DNA of 64,000 bases from Cornus controversa (Eukaryota > Streptophyta > Magnoliopsida > Cornales > Cornaceae): contig CM048849.1 of the NCBI GenBank assembly GCA_026545225.1, forward strand, positions 9,760,041-9,824,040, in the 5' to 3' direction. Under the pieces are notes generated by a model. That model made no database searches. It saw only the letters and a program-made list of their open reading frames with translations, and was not told where the DNA came from. Below, piece after piece: positions 12,061 through 23,804 of the stretch. Position 1 is the first letter of the stretch. Every line of letters begins with the position of its first letter. Position numbers and translations under genes: made by a program.

Positions 12061-12371
12061 TATATATATATATATAGATCCTCTCATCTATGCACACATA
12101 AATTATCAATCTCTAATAATACTAAAAACATACTGAAACATGTCTCAAGCCTTGCATCCTTAACTACTTTGTGATGTATATATATGTGTCAAGCTAAGCA
12201 TGCCACATATGAATTAGTAGGCTAACTATTTTTGTTTGATTTGCTTAATTACTAGCTATTGGTGGAGCCGACAACAAGAAAGCTCGAATAATTATAGGTA
12301 CGTTCTTTGAACAGAAATGTGGTCCGGAAAATGAAAAAGAAATTAAAAAAAACAAGAATGAGAAAGAAGAC

Positions 12372-12455
12372 TACTACCTCCTTCCCAAATTAAGTATTTC
12401 TCTTCCAATTTTGATATGTACATTCAAAAATAAGTGTCCCTTTCAAAACTATTAA
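12372..12455. mobile_element. Possible Stowaway-type MITE end
   Basis: CTACCTCCTTCCCAAATTAAG next to a TA resembles the Stowaway/Mariner terminal repeat consensus CTCCCTCCGTCCCA, and AATAAGTGTCCC follows. The opposite end was not found; the long-LTR block begins at 12456. It is a DNA-transposon remnant if real. Confidence 0.4.
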
Positions 12456-14419
12456 TGTAATACCCCGGAAATTTAGACATCGATTATTTTAAAGAATTGG
12501 AATTTCTTTATATCATTATTATTTTTATTAATTCATGTGAAATGACTTATCTCTATATTTTATCATTTTATGTGAGTTGCTTTTCCTTTATATGTATTTT
12601 ATCATTTTATGTGGATTGTTTATGTTTTATAGATTCCAATTATTTAATGCATTTTATCATTTTATGTGAATTGATTATGTTTTATAGATTCCAATTATTT
12701 CATGTAAATTTTCTATGTTTATAGTTTTATCAAATTTTGTGACTTGTTTATTGATTATGTATTGTTTGATTTGAATCTTTTAAATGCTTTGGATTGGGCT
12801 AGAGGGAATCTGGGCTAGAATGGTTGGGCTAGGAATATACTTAAGTTGATGGGTCAGGGTTATAGTTATATTATTTTATCTTCTTTTATTTTTTTTAGTT
12901 TATTTGGTTTTTAGAGAATAGAAATTATAGAATAATAATAATAATTAAGACAAAAAGAAAATCACATGCGCTGGGAGGATGACCCCAGCCGATGCGTGAA
13001 CCACATGCGCTGCCAGCGCCGGCATTGGCCGGTAATACCCCAAAAATTTGGACGTCTATTATTTTAAAGAATTTAAATTTCTTTATATTATTATTATTTT
13101 TTTTTCAATTCATGTGAAATGCCTTTATATGCATTTTATCATTTCATGTGAATTGTTAGGTCTTTATACAATTATTATTTTATGTGAATTGGTTGTCTTT
13201 ATAAATTCTTTCATTTCATGTGAATTTCTGTACTTTTATTTTTATCAATTTATATGAATTGTTTATTGATTGTGTATTATTTGATTTAAATATTTTAAAT
13301 GCTTTGGATTAGGCTAGGGAGGAATCTGGGCTGCAATGGTTGGGCTAAGGATATGCTTAAGTTGTTGGGTCAGGGTTATAGTTATATTATTATGGTTATT
13401 ATTATTATTATTATTATTTTTTTTAGTTATTTAATTTTTAGAAAAAAATAATAATAATAGAATAAAATGTTTAAGACAAAAGATAATAAGAAACTAGGGT
13501 TTTCAGCCGTTTGCATTACGCACAAAAATTAGGAGAGTAAACGAAAGAGAGAAAGAGTTTGGGTGAACAAGTGTTTGAATCGTCAAAGAGGCAAGTTTGA
13601 TTCTTCTCTTCCCCTTTGAATCCGTATGCATAGTCTAGGTCTGAGGATTGTGTTTATTTTGGAAATTTGTTTATAATTGTATGTTTTTTTTTCTGTTGAT
13701 AAATTTTGTGAGAATTAATTATGCTAATTGTATAGACATGTTGCTAGAAATTTGTATGCATTTAATTATGAAATTAAATGATTTTGCATGCTAAGAATAA
13801 TTCTGTGAATTAAACATTAGGATTTTGGAGTTTTGGTACTGTTTTAGGATATTTTTGCATATGTATATACATGTATATATGATTGTATAGGCAGGTGTAT
13901 ATATATACGTACATGAAATTTGGATCTACTGTGTTTATCATTTTTGAGAGATTTTGTTCCGATTAATAGGTAGATCTTACTTCCTAGAACAATCCTTGAA
14001 AATTTGGTTATAAACCGTTGCATAGATTGATGGGAATCTGACTTTGAAATTTTAGATTTTCGAAACTTGAAATTGGGCGTTTTTGATTTAGGCCACGAGA
14101 GGGCGTGAATTTGGTACCAATACGTAACTTAGATCAAGACGAGTTCAATGGTATATTCATACGCGCGATTCGGTGTCCGAAAGTGACTGGATATTGTCGG
14201 AAAGTTCGGCCACCATTGTTGAGCTTTAAAGGTTCAGCCATGGGAAGAAGAAAGAAAGAAAAAAAAAAAAGAGAGTGGGGGCGCGTGCCTCCGGCTCCAG
14301 CACCGGCCGATGGCCGGAAAGATGTTTTTGGGCCCCACTCCCGGGGGCCCACCTCTGGGTCCAATATGGGCCCATTCCGAATCATTTTGGTATTTTTTTT
14401 TAATTTTTAAAATTTTTGG

Positions 14420-15000
14420 AAAAAACTTGAAAACTCGGAAAATTATTTTTTTTAAATACTTTTATAATTCCAAAAATTTCCAAAATTTTATGTCAACTTC
14501 CTCGGAGTTTGAGGAGCTTGTATTTTAAATTTCATGTCAAAATAATCTACCGTTGTCTTTAGATTAATTTTTAAAGTGTCTAAAAAGTGAGTTTTTCACT
14601 TTCTTTTATTTTAGAAAATAGTTAGAAATTTCCAAAAATTCCTAAATTTTTACTATATCTTCCTGGATATTAAATACACTTGGTTTTAAATTTTCAACTC
14701 AAAATAATGTTCCCTTGTTGTTCAATTTATTTTTAAAATGCCCAAAAGTTGTTTTTTTCTCTTTCTATAATTTTAAAAAATACTTTTACAACTCCAAAAA
14801 TTCCCAAATTTTTACTAAAACTTTCTGGAGGCTAAATACACTTGGGTTTAAAGTTTCAACTCAAAATAATTCTCCCTTGTTGTGCAATAGATTTTTAAAG
14901 TGTCCAAAAGTTGGGTTTTCACATTCTTTTATTTTTTTAGAAAATATTTTTAAATTCCAGAAAATTCTGGAAAAATTTAGGTAACTTTATAGGATTAAAA
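14420..15000 (+). repeat. 162-bp degenerate tandem repeat in LTR
   Basis: The motif TTTTAAARTG followed by a (T)CTAAAAGT-type block recurs at 14569, 14731 and 14893, exactly 162 bp apart. Each unit also has a TTCCAAAAATTCCCAAA segment and TAAATACACTTGGG. The same repeat occurs at 43030-43690 with anchors at 43191, 43353, 43515 and 43677. A less regular version is at 16800-17300. Confidence 0.8.
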
Positions 15001-15479
15001 TGCACCTGGGTTTTAAATTTCATGGGAAGATGAATCTCCCTTGTGATTGTGTTGGTTGTATACGTACGCCTCGAATTATGTTTTATTTTTCTTCTTGCTA
15101 GAAAAATATATATATTTTTTAAATTTACCAAACAATTGAAGAATATTTCAGAATGGTTTAATAGGGTTCTTAGAAGTAGAAAAGGCCCAAAAACCTAGAT
15201 AAGAGTTAGGTTTAGATTCTCTCGTAGGTTTAAGCACATTAGAGGTTGGGTTGGAAAATTTGCTTCTATAATGAATGTTTGGGTTATTTGATTTACTTGA
15301 ATGTATTTACCTTTAAAGATATAAATGCCCATGGAATACTTGATCATGGTTTACTTGTGGACGATTTGTCATATGGTGATAATTGCATAGCAGATAAATT
15401 GAATTAGTTGTTTGTGCAAATTAAAATCAAAATGCACCTTGTTTATTTTATGTTTCATATTGGAAATGCATCTATACAT

Positions 15480-15780
15480 TTTATTTGGCATGTAAAGATT
15501 TCCTGGCGTGTCAGGATCGCCCATACCTAATAAGGTATTTATGTATTTTATTTGGCATGTAAGGATTGCCCGGTGTGTCAGGATCGCCCATACCTAATAA
15601 GGTATCTATGCATTTTATTTGGCATCTCAGGATTGCCCGGCGTGTCAGGATCGCCCAAACCTAATAAGGTATTTATACATTTTATTTGGCGTGTTAGGAT
15701 CGCCCATACCTAATAAGGAATCTATACATATTATTTGGCATGTCAGGATCGCCCATATCTAATAAGGTATCTATACATGT
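15480..15780 (+). repeat. 67-bp minisatellite in LTR
   Basis: About four and a half copies of a 67-bp unit with TTATTTGGCATGTAAGGAT, GCCCGGCGTGTCAGGATCG and CCTAATAAGGTAT; anchors lie at 15481, 15548 and 15615. Later copies are shorter. Confidence 0.9.
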
Positions 15781-17809
15781 ATGCATATGTTTTCTTTATT
15801 TTGAACTTAAAGAATGTGTTCATTGTTGAATGATAAGGGTTTGTTGGAACAATGTATAAGATGATTTTACTTCTGAAAACATGAACTAAGTAGGAAATGA
15901 CTAGTACGTATATACCTATACCTATTAAGGTATCAAAGGATTAAATGGTGGCATGTTAGGATTGCTTAAACTTGATATTATTTCATGTTATGTTTATTTC
16001 TGCTAAACTTAAGAAATGTGATCACTTTTGCATAATAAGGATTTGGGTGGAACATTATAATTAATGACTGTTGTTTTGAAAACATGAAACTGGAATAAGA
16101 ATAGCTTGTATGTTAAATCTATTGTTTTCTTTTGTGTCCTTTATACTGAGCGTACGTATATTGGTTCTCTGATTGGGATGTAGTAGATAGAACTTGCTCG
16201 TGGGTTTAACCCACTTTGTTGATATTTCAGGTTTCAGACAGGTTCCACTGCGAGGATAGAGTTTTAGGGTTAGTTGTGGCAGATATCTCTTCTCATCGAT
16301 CACAGGGTAAAAACCTATCATCTTATTCAAGGGTCAGACTATGAACTCTTTTGGAGAGTTGTTGGTTTTAAATTAGAGTCTTAAACATTTGTTCATTCTC
16401 GTTAAGGGGTCCTTCGGTTACGGGACTTCCAAATTGTATTACTACGCATATAATTATTTATTTATCAGTTATTTCAATTCAGTGAGATTTTCTATTCAGC
16501 TTTTAAAAATTATTTCATTCTGTCTTTTGTATTCTATGCTTGTTGTTACCAGTTGTATGTATCTCCCAGGTTTTGTGTATGAGACTGGCCAACTCAGCGC
16601 GCTGGGGAAGATGACCCCAGCCGACTCGTGACCCCCACGAGCGCTGCCGGCATCGGCACTGGCCGGTGGCCGAAAATGGATTTTTGGGCCCCACTCTTGG
16701 GGACCCACCTCTGGGTCCAATATGGGCCCATTCCGAAATCTTTTGATATTTTTTTTTGTATTTTTGAAATTTTTGGAAAAACTTGAAAATTTGAAAATTT
16801 ATTTTTTAAAAATACTTTTATGCTTTCAAAAATTCCCAAATTTTTCTTTTAACTGAATGTTCAATGAACTTGAGTTTAAATTTTCATGTTGAAATAAGCT
16901 CCCCTTGTAGTTTAATTGATTTTTAAAGTGTCCAAAAGTTGGGTTTTCCACCTTCTTTTATTTTAGAAAATACTTTTATAATTCTAAAAATTCCAAAAAT
17001 TTTATGTCAACTCCTGGAGGTTTAAGGATCTTGTTTTTAAATTTCATGTCAAAATAATTTACCCTTGTCTTTAGATTAATTTTCAAAGTGTCTAAAAAGT
17101 GGGTTTGTCATTTTCTTTTATTTTAGAAAATACTTAATAATTTCCAAAAATTTCCAAAGTTTTACTATAACTTTCTGTAGGTTGAATAAACTTGGGTTGA
17201 AATTTTCATCTCTAAATGAGCTTCCCTTGGTGTTCTATTAATTTTTAAAGTGTCTAAAAGTTGGGTTTTCACCTTCTTTTATTTTTTAGAAAATATTTTA
17301 AAATTCCAGAAAATTCCATAAAAATTTAAGTAACTGTATAGGATTAAAATTCACTTAGGTTTTAAATTTCATGTGAAGATGAGTCTCCCTTGTGATTGTG
17401 TTGGTTCTAAACGTGTGCCTCGAATTATGTTTTATTTTCTTTTTACTAGAAAAATATTTTTTTAAAATTTTCAAAAATTCTAGAATGATTTAATAAAGTT
17501 CTTAGAAGTGGAATAGGCCCAAAAACCTAGATAAGAGTTAGGTTTAGACTCCCTCGTAGATTTGAGTGCATTGGAGGTTGGGTTGGGAAATCGCTTCTAT
17601 AATAGATGCTTGGATTATTTGAGTTACTTGAATGTATTTTCATTTAAGGATATAAATGCTCATTAAATACTTGATTATAGTTTACTTGTGAATGATTTGT
17701 CTTATGGTGATAATTTCATGTCGGATAATTTGAATTACTTTATTTGTGCAAATTAAAATCATAATGCACCTTGTTTATTTTATGTTTCATATTGGGAATG
17801 TATCTACAT

Positions 17810-17970
17810 ATTTTATTTGGCATGTAAGGATTGCCCGGTGTGTTAGGATCGCCCATACCTAATAAGGTATATATACATTTTATTTGGCATGTAAGGATTG
17901 CCTGGCGTGTCAGGATCTCCCATACCTAATAAGGTATCTATACACTATATTTGGCATGTTAGGATTGCCT
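17810..17970 (+). repeat. 67-bp minisatellite, second LTR copy
   Basis: Two to two and a half copies of the same 67-bp unit as at 15480-15780, at the equivalent position of the downstream LTR piece. Copy number therefore varies between LTRs of one family. Confidence 0.88.
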
Positions 17971-18645
17971 AGATTTAATAAAATGCATGCATATGTTTCT
18001 TTATTTTGAACTTAAATAATGTGTTCATTGTTGAATGATAAGGGTCTGTTGGGATAATGCATAAAAGGATTTTTATTTTTATTTTTTTTTAAAAAAATAT
18101 GAACTGAATGAGGAATAACCTGTATGTTTACACTTATATTTATCTCTTGTGTCCCTGACACTGAGAGTATGTATATTGGTTTTCTGATTGGGATGTAGTA
18201 GATAGAACTTGCTCGTGGGTTTAACCCTCTTTGTTGATTTCAGGTGCCAGACAGGTTCCCCGTGAGGATAGACTACTAGGGTTGGTTGTGGCAGGCATCT
18301 ACTCTCATCGGTCACAGGGTAGGAATCTATATTATTATTCAGGAGTCAAACTATGAACTCATTTGGAGATTTTGGTTGTTGGTTTAAATTAGAATATTAA
18401 ACTTTTGCTCATTTTTGTTAAGGGGTACTTAGGTTACGGGACTTTCAAATTGTATTACCAGACATATAGTTATTTATTTATCAGTTATTTCAATTCAGTG
18501 AGATTTTCTATTCAGCTTTTAGAAGTTATTTATTTCCATCTTTTGTCATCTATGCTTGTTGCTATCAGTTGTTAACATTCCTCAGGTTTTGTGTATGAGA
18601 CTGGCCACCTCATGCGCGAAATTTTCTGGGGGCTATTTCAATTAA

Positions 18646-19586
18646 TTTTCTAAATTTTGAATTTTTTTAAAATTAATAATGTGCATCTTTAAAATTTTTT
18701 CGAATGTCAGTTTAAGGGTTTTAAATGGAGCTGGGCATTAATTGCATATGCACTTAAAAATTTGGAGTCCCCAAAAGGTATATTGATTTTGTAATGAAGG
18801 GAGGAATTAAATTCAAGCATCAGATGTTTAGATTGATAAAGTAACGCCTTTTCAACTGAGTTTTGCAAGTATTAGTACAAGTCTAATTGGAATAGGTTGA
18901 CGACGAGGTGTGTTTTATCAGTGGCGACAAAAACAAAAACAAGCAAGAAATGATTTTTTTTGGAGCTATGAAGGAGTGGACGGCGACGAGGACGAAGGTT
19001 GTTCTTTTAAATCAAAATGGTAGGGCACATCTGAATTGATTCGGCATGAGTATTGTGTTGTCACCCTTCCTCTTGGATCCAAAACCCTAGAATATGTAAT
19101 AGAAGAGAGAGAGAGAAATGAGGAGGCTTGTAAGGCAAACTAAAACAATGTGTTTTGGTTTTTTTTTTTTAGTGCTAGGACATTTTGGTCATTTAACACT
19201 TCTGTTAATGCCAACTTAACCGCAAGCCCTTATATGCACTGAATTTATACTATTGGGGTATTTTTTGAACACCGGAGGTTTTATATGCACTATATGCATA
19301 TCATATGAGTTTTTTTGCACTACCCCTTAACTCCTTTGTGGGAGATAATTTGTTACAAGAGAATCTGGTCAGAGTTGTCACATTCTAGCCTGTTCATACA
19401 TGATTTGCAATTAAGAACTTGTTTACGACCTTTAATTCCTAGGTGTACAAGCAAATCATAATCTATTAAGGGCTCCTAGTTTGGTAACTTTGTTCTCTTT
19501 CAAGAGAATTTTTATTTTTTAACGGCTTCCATTGATAGGGAAAATACAGTTAATCAAATCCAATAGAACTTGCATGGTGGTAGATG

Positions 19587-19625
<39 letters not shown>

Positions 19626-20268
19626 TTGTTAAGGTAAGGTACGTAATATATTGATTAAGAAAATGTACAAACAACCTCCTTTTGGAGGAACCAAGGCTTT
19701 GTGGCCTTAAATCACACGCTAAGGCCTTCAACAAGGATAACAATCAATTAATTCAGAAGTGAATGAGTAGCCATTAGGCATCTACAAGCAATTGGATAAC
19801 AATCAATTAATTCAAAAGTGAATGAGTAGCCATTAGGCATCTACAAGCAATAGGAGAAGTTGATGACGAGTGGAGATTAGAGATTTGCAGCTGGAGTTGC
19901 AGTTGGAGCAGCTGCAGTTGCGAAAAATATGTAATGTCTTTTTATTTGTCAATAAATATGTGAGATGTAAACAATTGAAAAATAATATTTTATTCATAAC
20001 AAACAATTGAAATAAATAATTTTAAAATTTTTTATGAATTATTTTTTATATAAAAATATTAAAAAAATAATGTAGAGAGGTTCCATACCGGCAGACTTAA
20101 ATCTCTACAATTGCAGAGAGCCACGTCAGCAAACTCTGCATTTTAAATGTATAGAGCCATTGTAGAGAGCAGCATAATGGATGACCTTACATCACATGGA
20201 CTCTTGAGAACTGGAAATTTAGTGGCCCAAGTTTAGTCAATAGGCGCAGTAGAAATTAAAAAATTACA
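18646..20268. other. Intergenic DNA with small repeats
   Basis: No gene seen. A (TA)n tract lies at about 19590-19616. Next to it, a poly-T followed by GTTAAGGTAAGGTACGTAATA (19608-19640) resembles the poly(A) end of a minus-strand LINE, but is too short to assign. A 59-bp unit starting AATCAATTAATTC is tandemly duplicated at 19742-19800 and 19801-19859. The start of duplicated block B (AACTGGAAATTTAGTGGCC) appears at about 20208. Confidence 0.55.
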
Positions 20269-20862
20269 TGATAGATCCAAAATATAATTTGGGCTTATCT
20301 TCAGTTTAACACACTTTGAAATGTGGCCCAATAAGTTAAAAAAATTCAAAATCTAGACCTAGCATAAATAAATGGGTCATGGGCTGATCCAAATTATCTA
20401 AGAAGTTCAAGCCCACTAAAAAATAGGTCAAAGGATAATTGATATATTTGTATAAATATTTATTATCAAAGATAATTATATATATATATATATTAATTGG
20501 ATAATTATCACAAACGATAATTATCATCAAAGATAATTATTAAGGATACAAGAAGTTACTAGTTTGTCCCTCCAAGAAGTCTATAAATAGAGAGAGAGGG
20601 TGAAGGGAAGAGGAGAAACCAGAGAAGATTCTTAGAGAGAAGAACAACAAACACATCATTCACGTGCCGTTCTTCCCCAAAGTTTCAAGTAGCCCTTGAA
20701 TTCGGATCACCAAAGAGATCAAATCAAGGAATTTGTCTTTCTTTTGTAAAAATCTACAGAGATTTGTAATGCATATTTTTTGAAATTAATATATTTGATA
20801 TATTTGTCGACATGTTTTGATCTTATTTTCATATTCGAAATTTGTGTGTACAAACGCTATCA
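20269..20862 (+). mobile_element. Probable solo LTR (TGATAG...CTATCA)
   Basis: A 594-bp segment with matching ends TGATAG and CTATCA, a TATA-like TCTATAAATAG near 20580 and a pyrimidine/purine layout typical of an LTR promoter. It splits the otherwise continuous duplicated block (20208-20260 and 20870-21650), as an insertion would. I did not find a convincing TSD, and the clade is unknown. It looks like a fossil solo LTR. Confidence 0.5.
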
Positions 20863-20869
20863 GTGAACC

Positions 20870-21650
20870 ACGATAACTTGGAATGGTCTACCCGGCACCT
20901 CTTCGCTTTAGTTAATGGTCTACCCGGCGCCTCTTTGCTTTAGTTTTCTATTTTATGTATAGGAGAAAGAAAGAAAAAGCAAAAAAGAAAAAAAAATTGC
21001 CAACTTGATAATTTTTCCAAATGGAACAGTGACAACTTTGTTTCGGAAAATGATTGGTACAGTGAACCAACAAATAGTTGGTCATAAGTAAGATTGTGGA
21101 AGAAACTGAGTGAATTTTACTGTTCCAATTAAAAAGCGAGAGGATAAGTCTAATGGGTTTCTATGGAAGCACAGTGAGATTAAAATTTTGTATGGAAGCA
21201 CAGTGGCGACGTGGAATGGTCTTGCGGGCCACACTGGCTTCTGGAAGCTATCAAGACTGACCAGGCCCCAGGCTATTCGCCTTACTTTTCTGTTGTATGG
21301 ACAGGGAAAAACAAATTTCCCAATTTGGCAAATTTTCCAAACGTGACAATGACATTTTGGCTTTTCATTTTTTATTTTCCAAGCTTGAGTGTGTCTCCCT
21401 CTCTCTCTCTCTGCCTCTGCCATATAGTGGATAATTGGATCAGATAGATCATCGAATAAATTAAAACAAAATGTCAACTATGGTATGTTGGACTCTCTTT
21501 CACGCGTATTGTTTAGTCCAACCTAACCAGATGAATATTCCATTGTTGATTAGTAGTAATGAGTGGACTAATAAATGAAAGTCGTCTTCTCTTGTTTGTT
21601 TTTTCTTTTATATATATATGTATTCTCCAAAAACACTAGCAAGTTTATAT
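20870..21650 (+). promoter_or_regulatory. Duplicated WAK upstream block, copy B
   Basis: Matches copy A at 11590-12060 and lies 0.65-1.4 kb upstream of the WAK-like pseudogene. It contains a short internal duplication (AATGGTCTACCCGGC at about 20882 and 20915), CATATAGTGGATAATTGGATC, CACGCGTATTGTTTAGTCC and a TA-rich tract at 21610. The next stretch, 21660-22140, contains GCGTCTATAAAAG (TATA-like, about 21793) but no feature I can assign. Regulatory role is inferred from position. Confidence 0.45.
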
Positions 21651-22292
21651 AACATGTGCCTAGTAACTTTTTAAAATTTCAATAAGTTATTTTCATTTTA
21701 TTTGACTTGGTATTTAATTTGGTAGACTAGTAATCGCGATTTGCTAGACACCTTACATGATACCGTGCCTATAAGGTAGGTTATGACGTTAGCGTCTATA
21801 AAAGTAAGGTCTCCCAGCAGATTGTAGAGTGAAAAATGCATTCCTTCTTTCTGCTACTATAATCAGTTCTATTACATTTTATATGTTTTACATTTATATA
21901 TATTATGGGCAATTCGACACAAGGCGGGAGCAACTTTGTCTTCTTCGGACGTGCTTGAAGAAGTCTACGGGTGGATTAGGGTTGTATCTTGGAGTTGCAT
22001 AAGAACACTCATCCCTGCACGTAGGGAAGCTTTGCAGCTTTAGGACAACGTTTTTGTGCCTCCTTATCCAGACCAGTCATTTCTAATATCTTACTTTATT
22101 CTGTCATAAATTTGTTGTTTCATATATTATCACTGAATTATTGTGTTATTGTTTTACTCTGGATATTGTATATATAAATATATATATTTGGTTTCCATCA
22201 ATATTCATATTCACATTATTAGTTCTAACAACATGTACCTCATCGAATCGAATGGAATCTCCATCCTAAATATAAAAGTAGAGAGGGAAAAA

Positions 22293-23804
22293 ATGGGGAT
22301 TCAATTGTTGGTGCGATTAATGGTATTGTTATTATGGCTACGAGGAGCATCAGCAGCAAGAGTAACAACAGCATCTGTAGCAAAACCTGGTTGTAACGAC
22401 ACATGCGGAAATGTCACCATTCCTTTCCCATTTGGTATCGGAGCTAGTTGCGCAGCCAACCACAACTTTACTTTAACTTGCAACAACTCTTCCAATCCAC
22501 ACAAACCTTTCTTCACTACCAACAACCTTGAGGTGCATGAAATTTCAGTACTGTGGGGCACTGTTAAAGTCCTTTATCCGGTGCTGGCTTCTGATTGTCC
22601 AAATTGGACTAATGATCATCGAGTTCTTGCGAATTTGTCCAGTCCTTTTACCTTTGGGGATAATCTTTTCATGGCCACAGGTAGTTGTAACTACCCGGCC
22701 TTAATGAGGAACCAAGGAGGAACAATTATAGGTGGGTGCTTATTATTTTGTAGTGACAATTCAAATTACCAAGGAGGAACTGTTTACTTTAAAGGAGTTG
22801 GAAAAGGCCACGGATCGCTTTAATGAGGATCAGATCCTTGGTCAAGGAGTACAAGGTACTGTATACAAAGGAATGCTGACTGATGGTAGAATTGCAGTAG
22901 TTAAAAGGTCCAAAATAGTGGATGAAGGCAACCTTGAACAATTTATTAATGAGGTTGTTATTTTATCACAAATTAACCATAGGAATGTGGTTAAGCTGCA
23001 TGGGTGTTGTTTAGAGGCAGAAGTTCCCTTGTTGGTTTTTGAATTCATCCCAAATGGAACCCTTTACCGGTATATCTATGAGCAAAATGAGGAATTTCCA
23101 CTTACTTGGGATATTCGTGTTCGAGTTGCAACAGAAGTTGCAGGGGCTGTCTCCTATCTACACTCAGCAGCTTCTATGCCAATTTATCATCGAGACATTA
23201 AGTCCACAAACATACTGTTAGATGAAAAATTCAAAGCAAAGGTGTCAGATTTTGGGACTTCAAAATCAGTTTCCATTGATCAAACTCATATGACCACACT
23301 AGTACAGGGACCTTTGGATACTTGGACCCAGAGTACTTCCAATCAAGCCAGTTTACAGAAAAGAGCGACGTTTATAGCTTTGGAGTAGTTCTTGTTGAGC
23401 TCTTAACTGGAAAAAAACCAATCTTAGCAATCATTTCAGAAGAATGTCGAAGTTTGGCAACGTATTTCATATTAACAATGAAGGAGAACCGTTTATTTGA
23501 CATTCTTGATCTCCGAGTTTCCACAGAGGATGAGAAAGATGAGATCATGCGGGTCGCTAATCATGCGAAAAGATGTTTGAGCTTGAGCGGGAGAAAAAGG
23601 CCTACAATGAAAGAAGTTGCGATTGAATTGGAAGGGATTAGAATGTCATATGGAGAATCGACTGTTCAAAAAAATTGTGAAGAGGAAGAATATGCAGTAA
23701 ATGAACTCACAGGATTTTGGGATGTTGTTTCAACTTCAATAGGGTCTTTTTTGGATAGTAATGTCTCATCGTCATTGGATGTCCAACCTCTGTTATTTAA
23801 GTAA
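22293..23804 (+). pseudogene. WAK-like receptor kinase pseudogene
   Basis: Remnant of a wall-associated-kinase-like gene, a family of plasma-membrane kinases binding pectin or acting in defence. The ATG at 22293 starts a signal peptide (MGIQLLVRLMVLLLWLRGASA) followed by a GUB_WAK_bind region with PGCNDTCGNVTIPFPFGIG. After about 165 codons it joins a kinase domain in another frame (from about 22760), so the EGF, transmembrane and juxtamembrane exons are missing. Kinase motifs are [29 protein letters not shown] and DFGTSKS. A one-base loss near 23307 (family [13 protein letters not shown]) shifts the frame, and the rest, [20 protein letters not shown] to the stop at 23804, reads in the next frame. 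The two lesions make it non-functional. Confidence 0.9.

Larger units (their letters stand above)
12456..18640 (+). mobile_element. Composite array of long-LTR copies, TSD ATTAA
   Basis: A 6,185-bp block built only of LTR sequence of the family seen at 41785-45221. It holds a 5' piece (12456-12965, begins TGTAATACCCC), a GC-rich LTR piece (12966-13030), a nearly full LTR (13031-16597) and a 3' part of another LTR (about 16600-18640, ends GGCTATTTCA). The outer ends are flanked by the same 5 bp, ATTAA, at 12451-12455 and 18641-18645, so the block behaves as one original insertion later rearranged between LTRs. No coding region is present. Inner blocks are GC-rich hairpin-prone DNA (about 14280-14390 and 16600-16730), a 162-bp degenerate repeat and a 67-bp minisatellite. 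It is a fossil. Confidence 0.8.

Noticed and set aside
15480-15780. Regular direct repeats that could suggest a CRISPR-like array
   Set aside because: The units are directly adjacent with no unique spacers, the DNA is plant nuclear, and the repeat is part of an LTR.
20269-20862. A confirmed solo LTR with target duplication
   Set aside because: The ends match as TGATAG/CTATCA, but no 5-bp duplication was found, so it is listed only as probable.
21680-22140. Another LTR just upstream of the WAK pseudogene (TATA-like GCGTCTATAAAAG)
   Set aside because: No matching TG/CA ends, TSD or second copy could be found.
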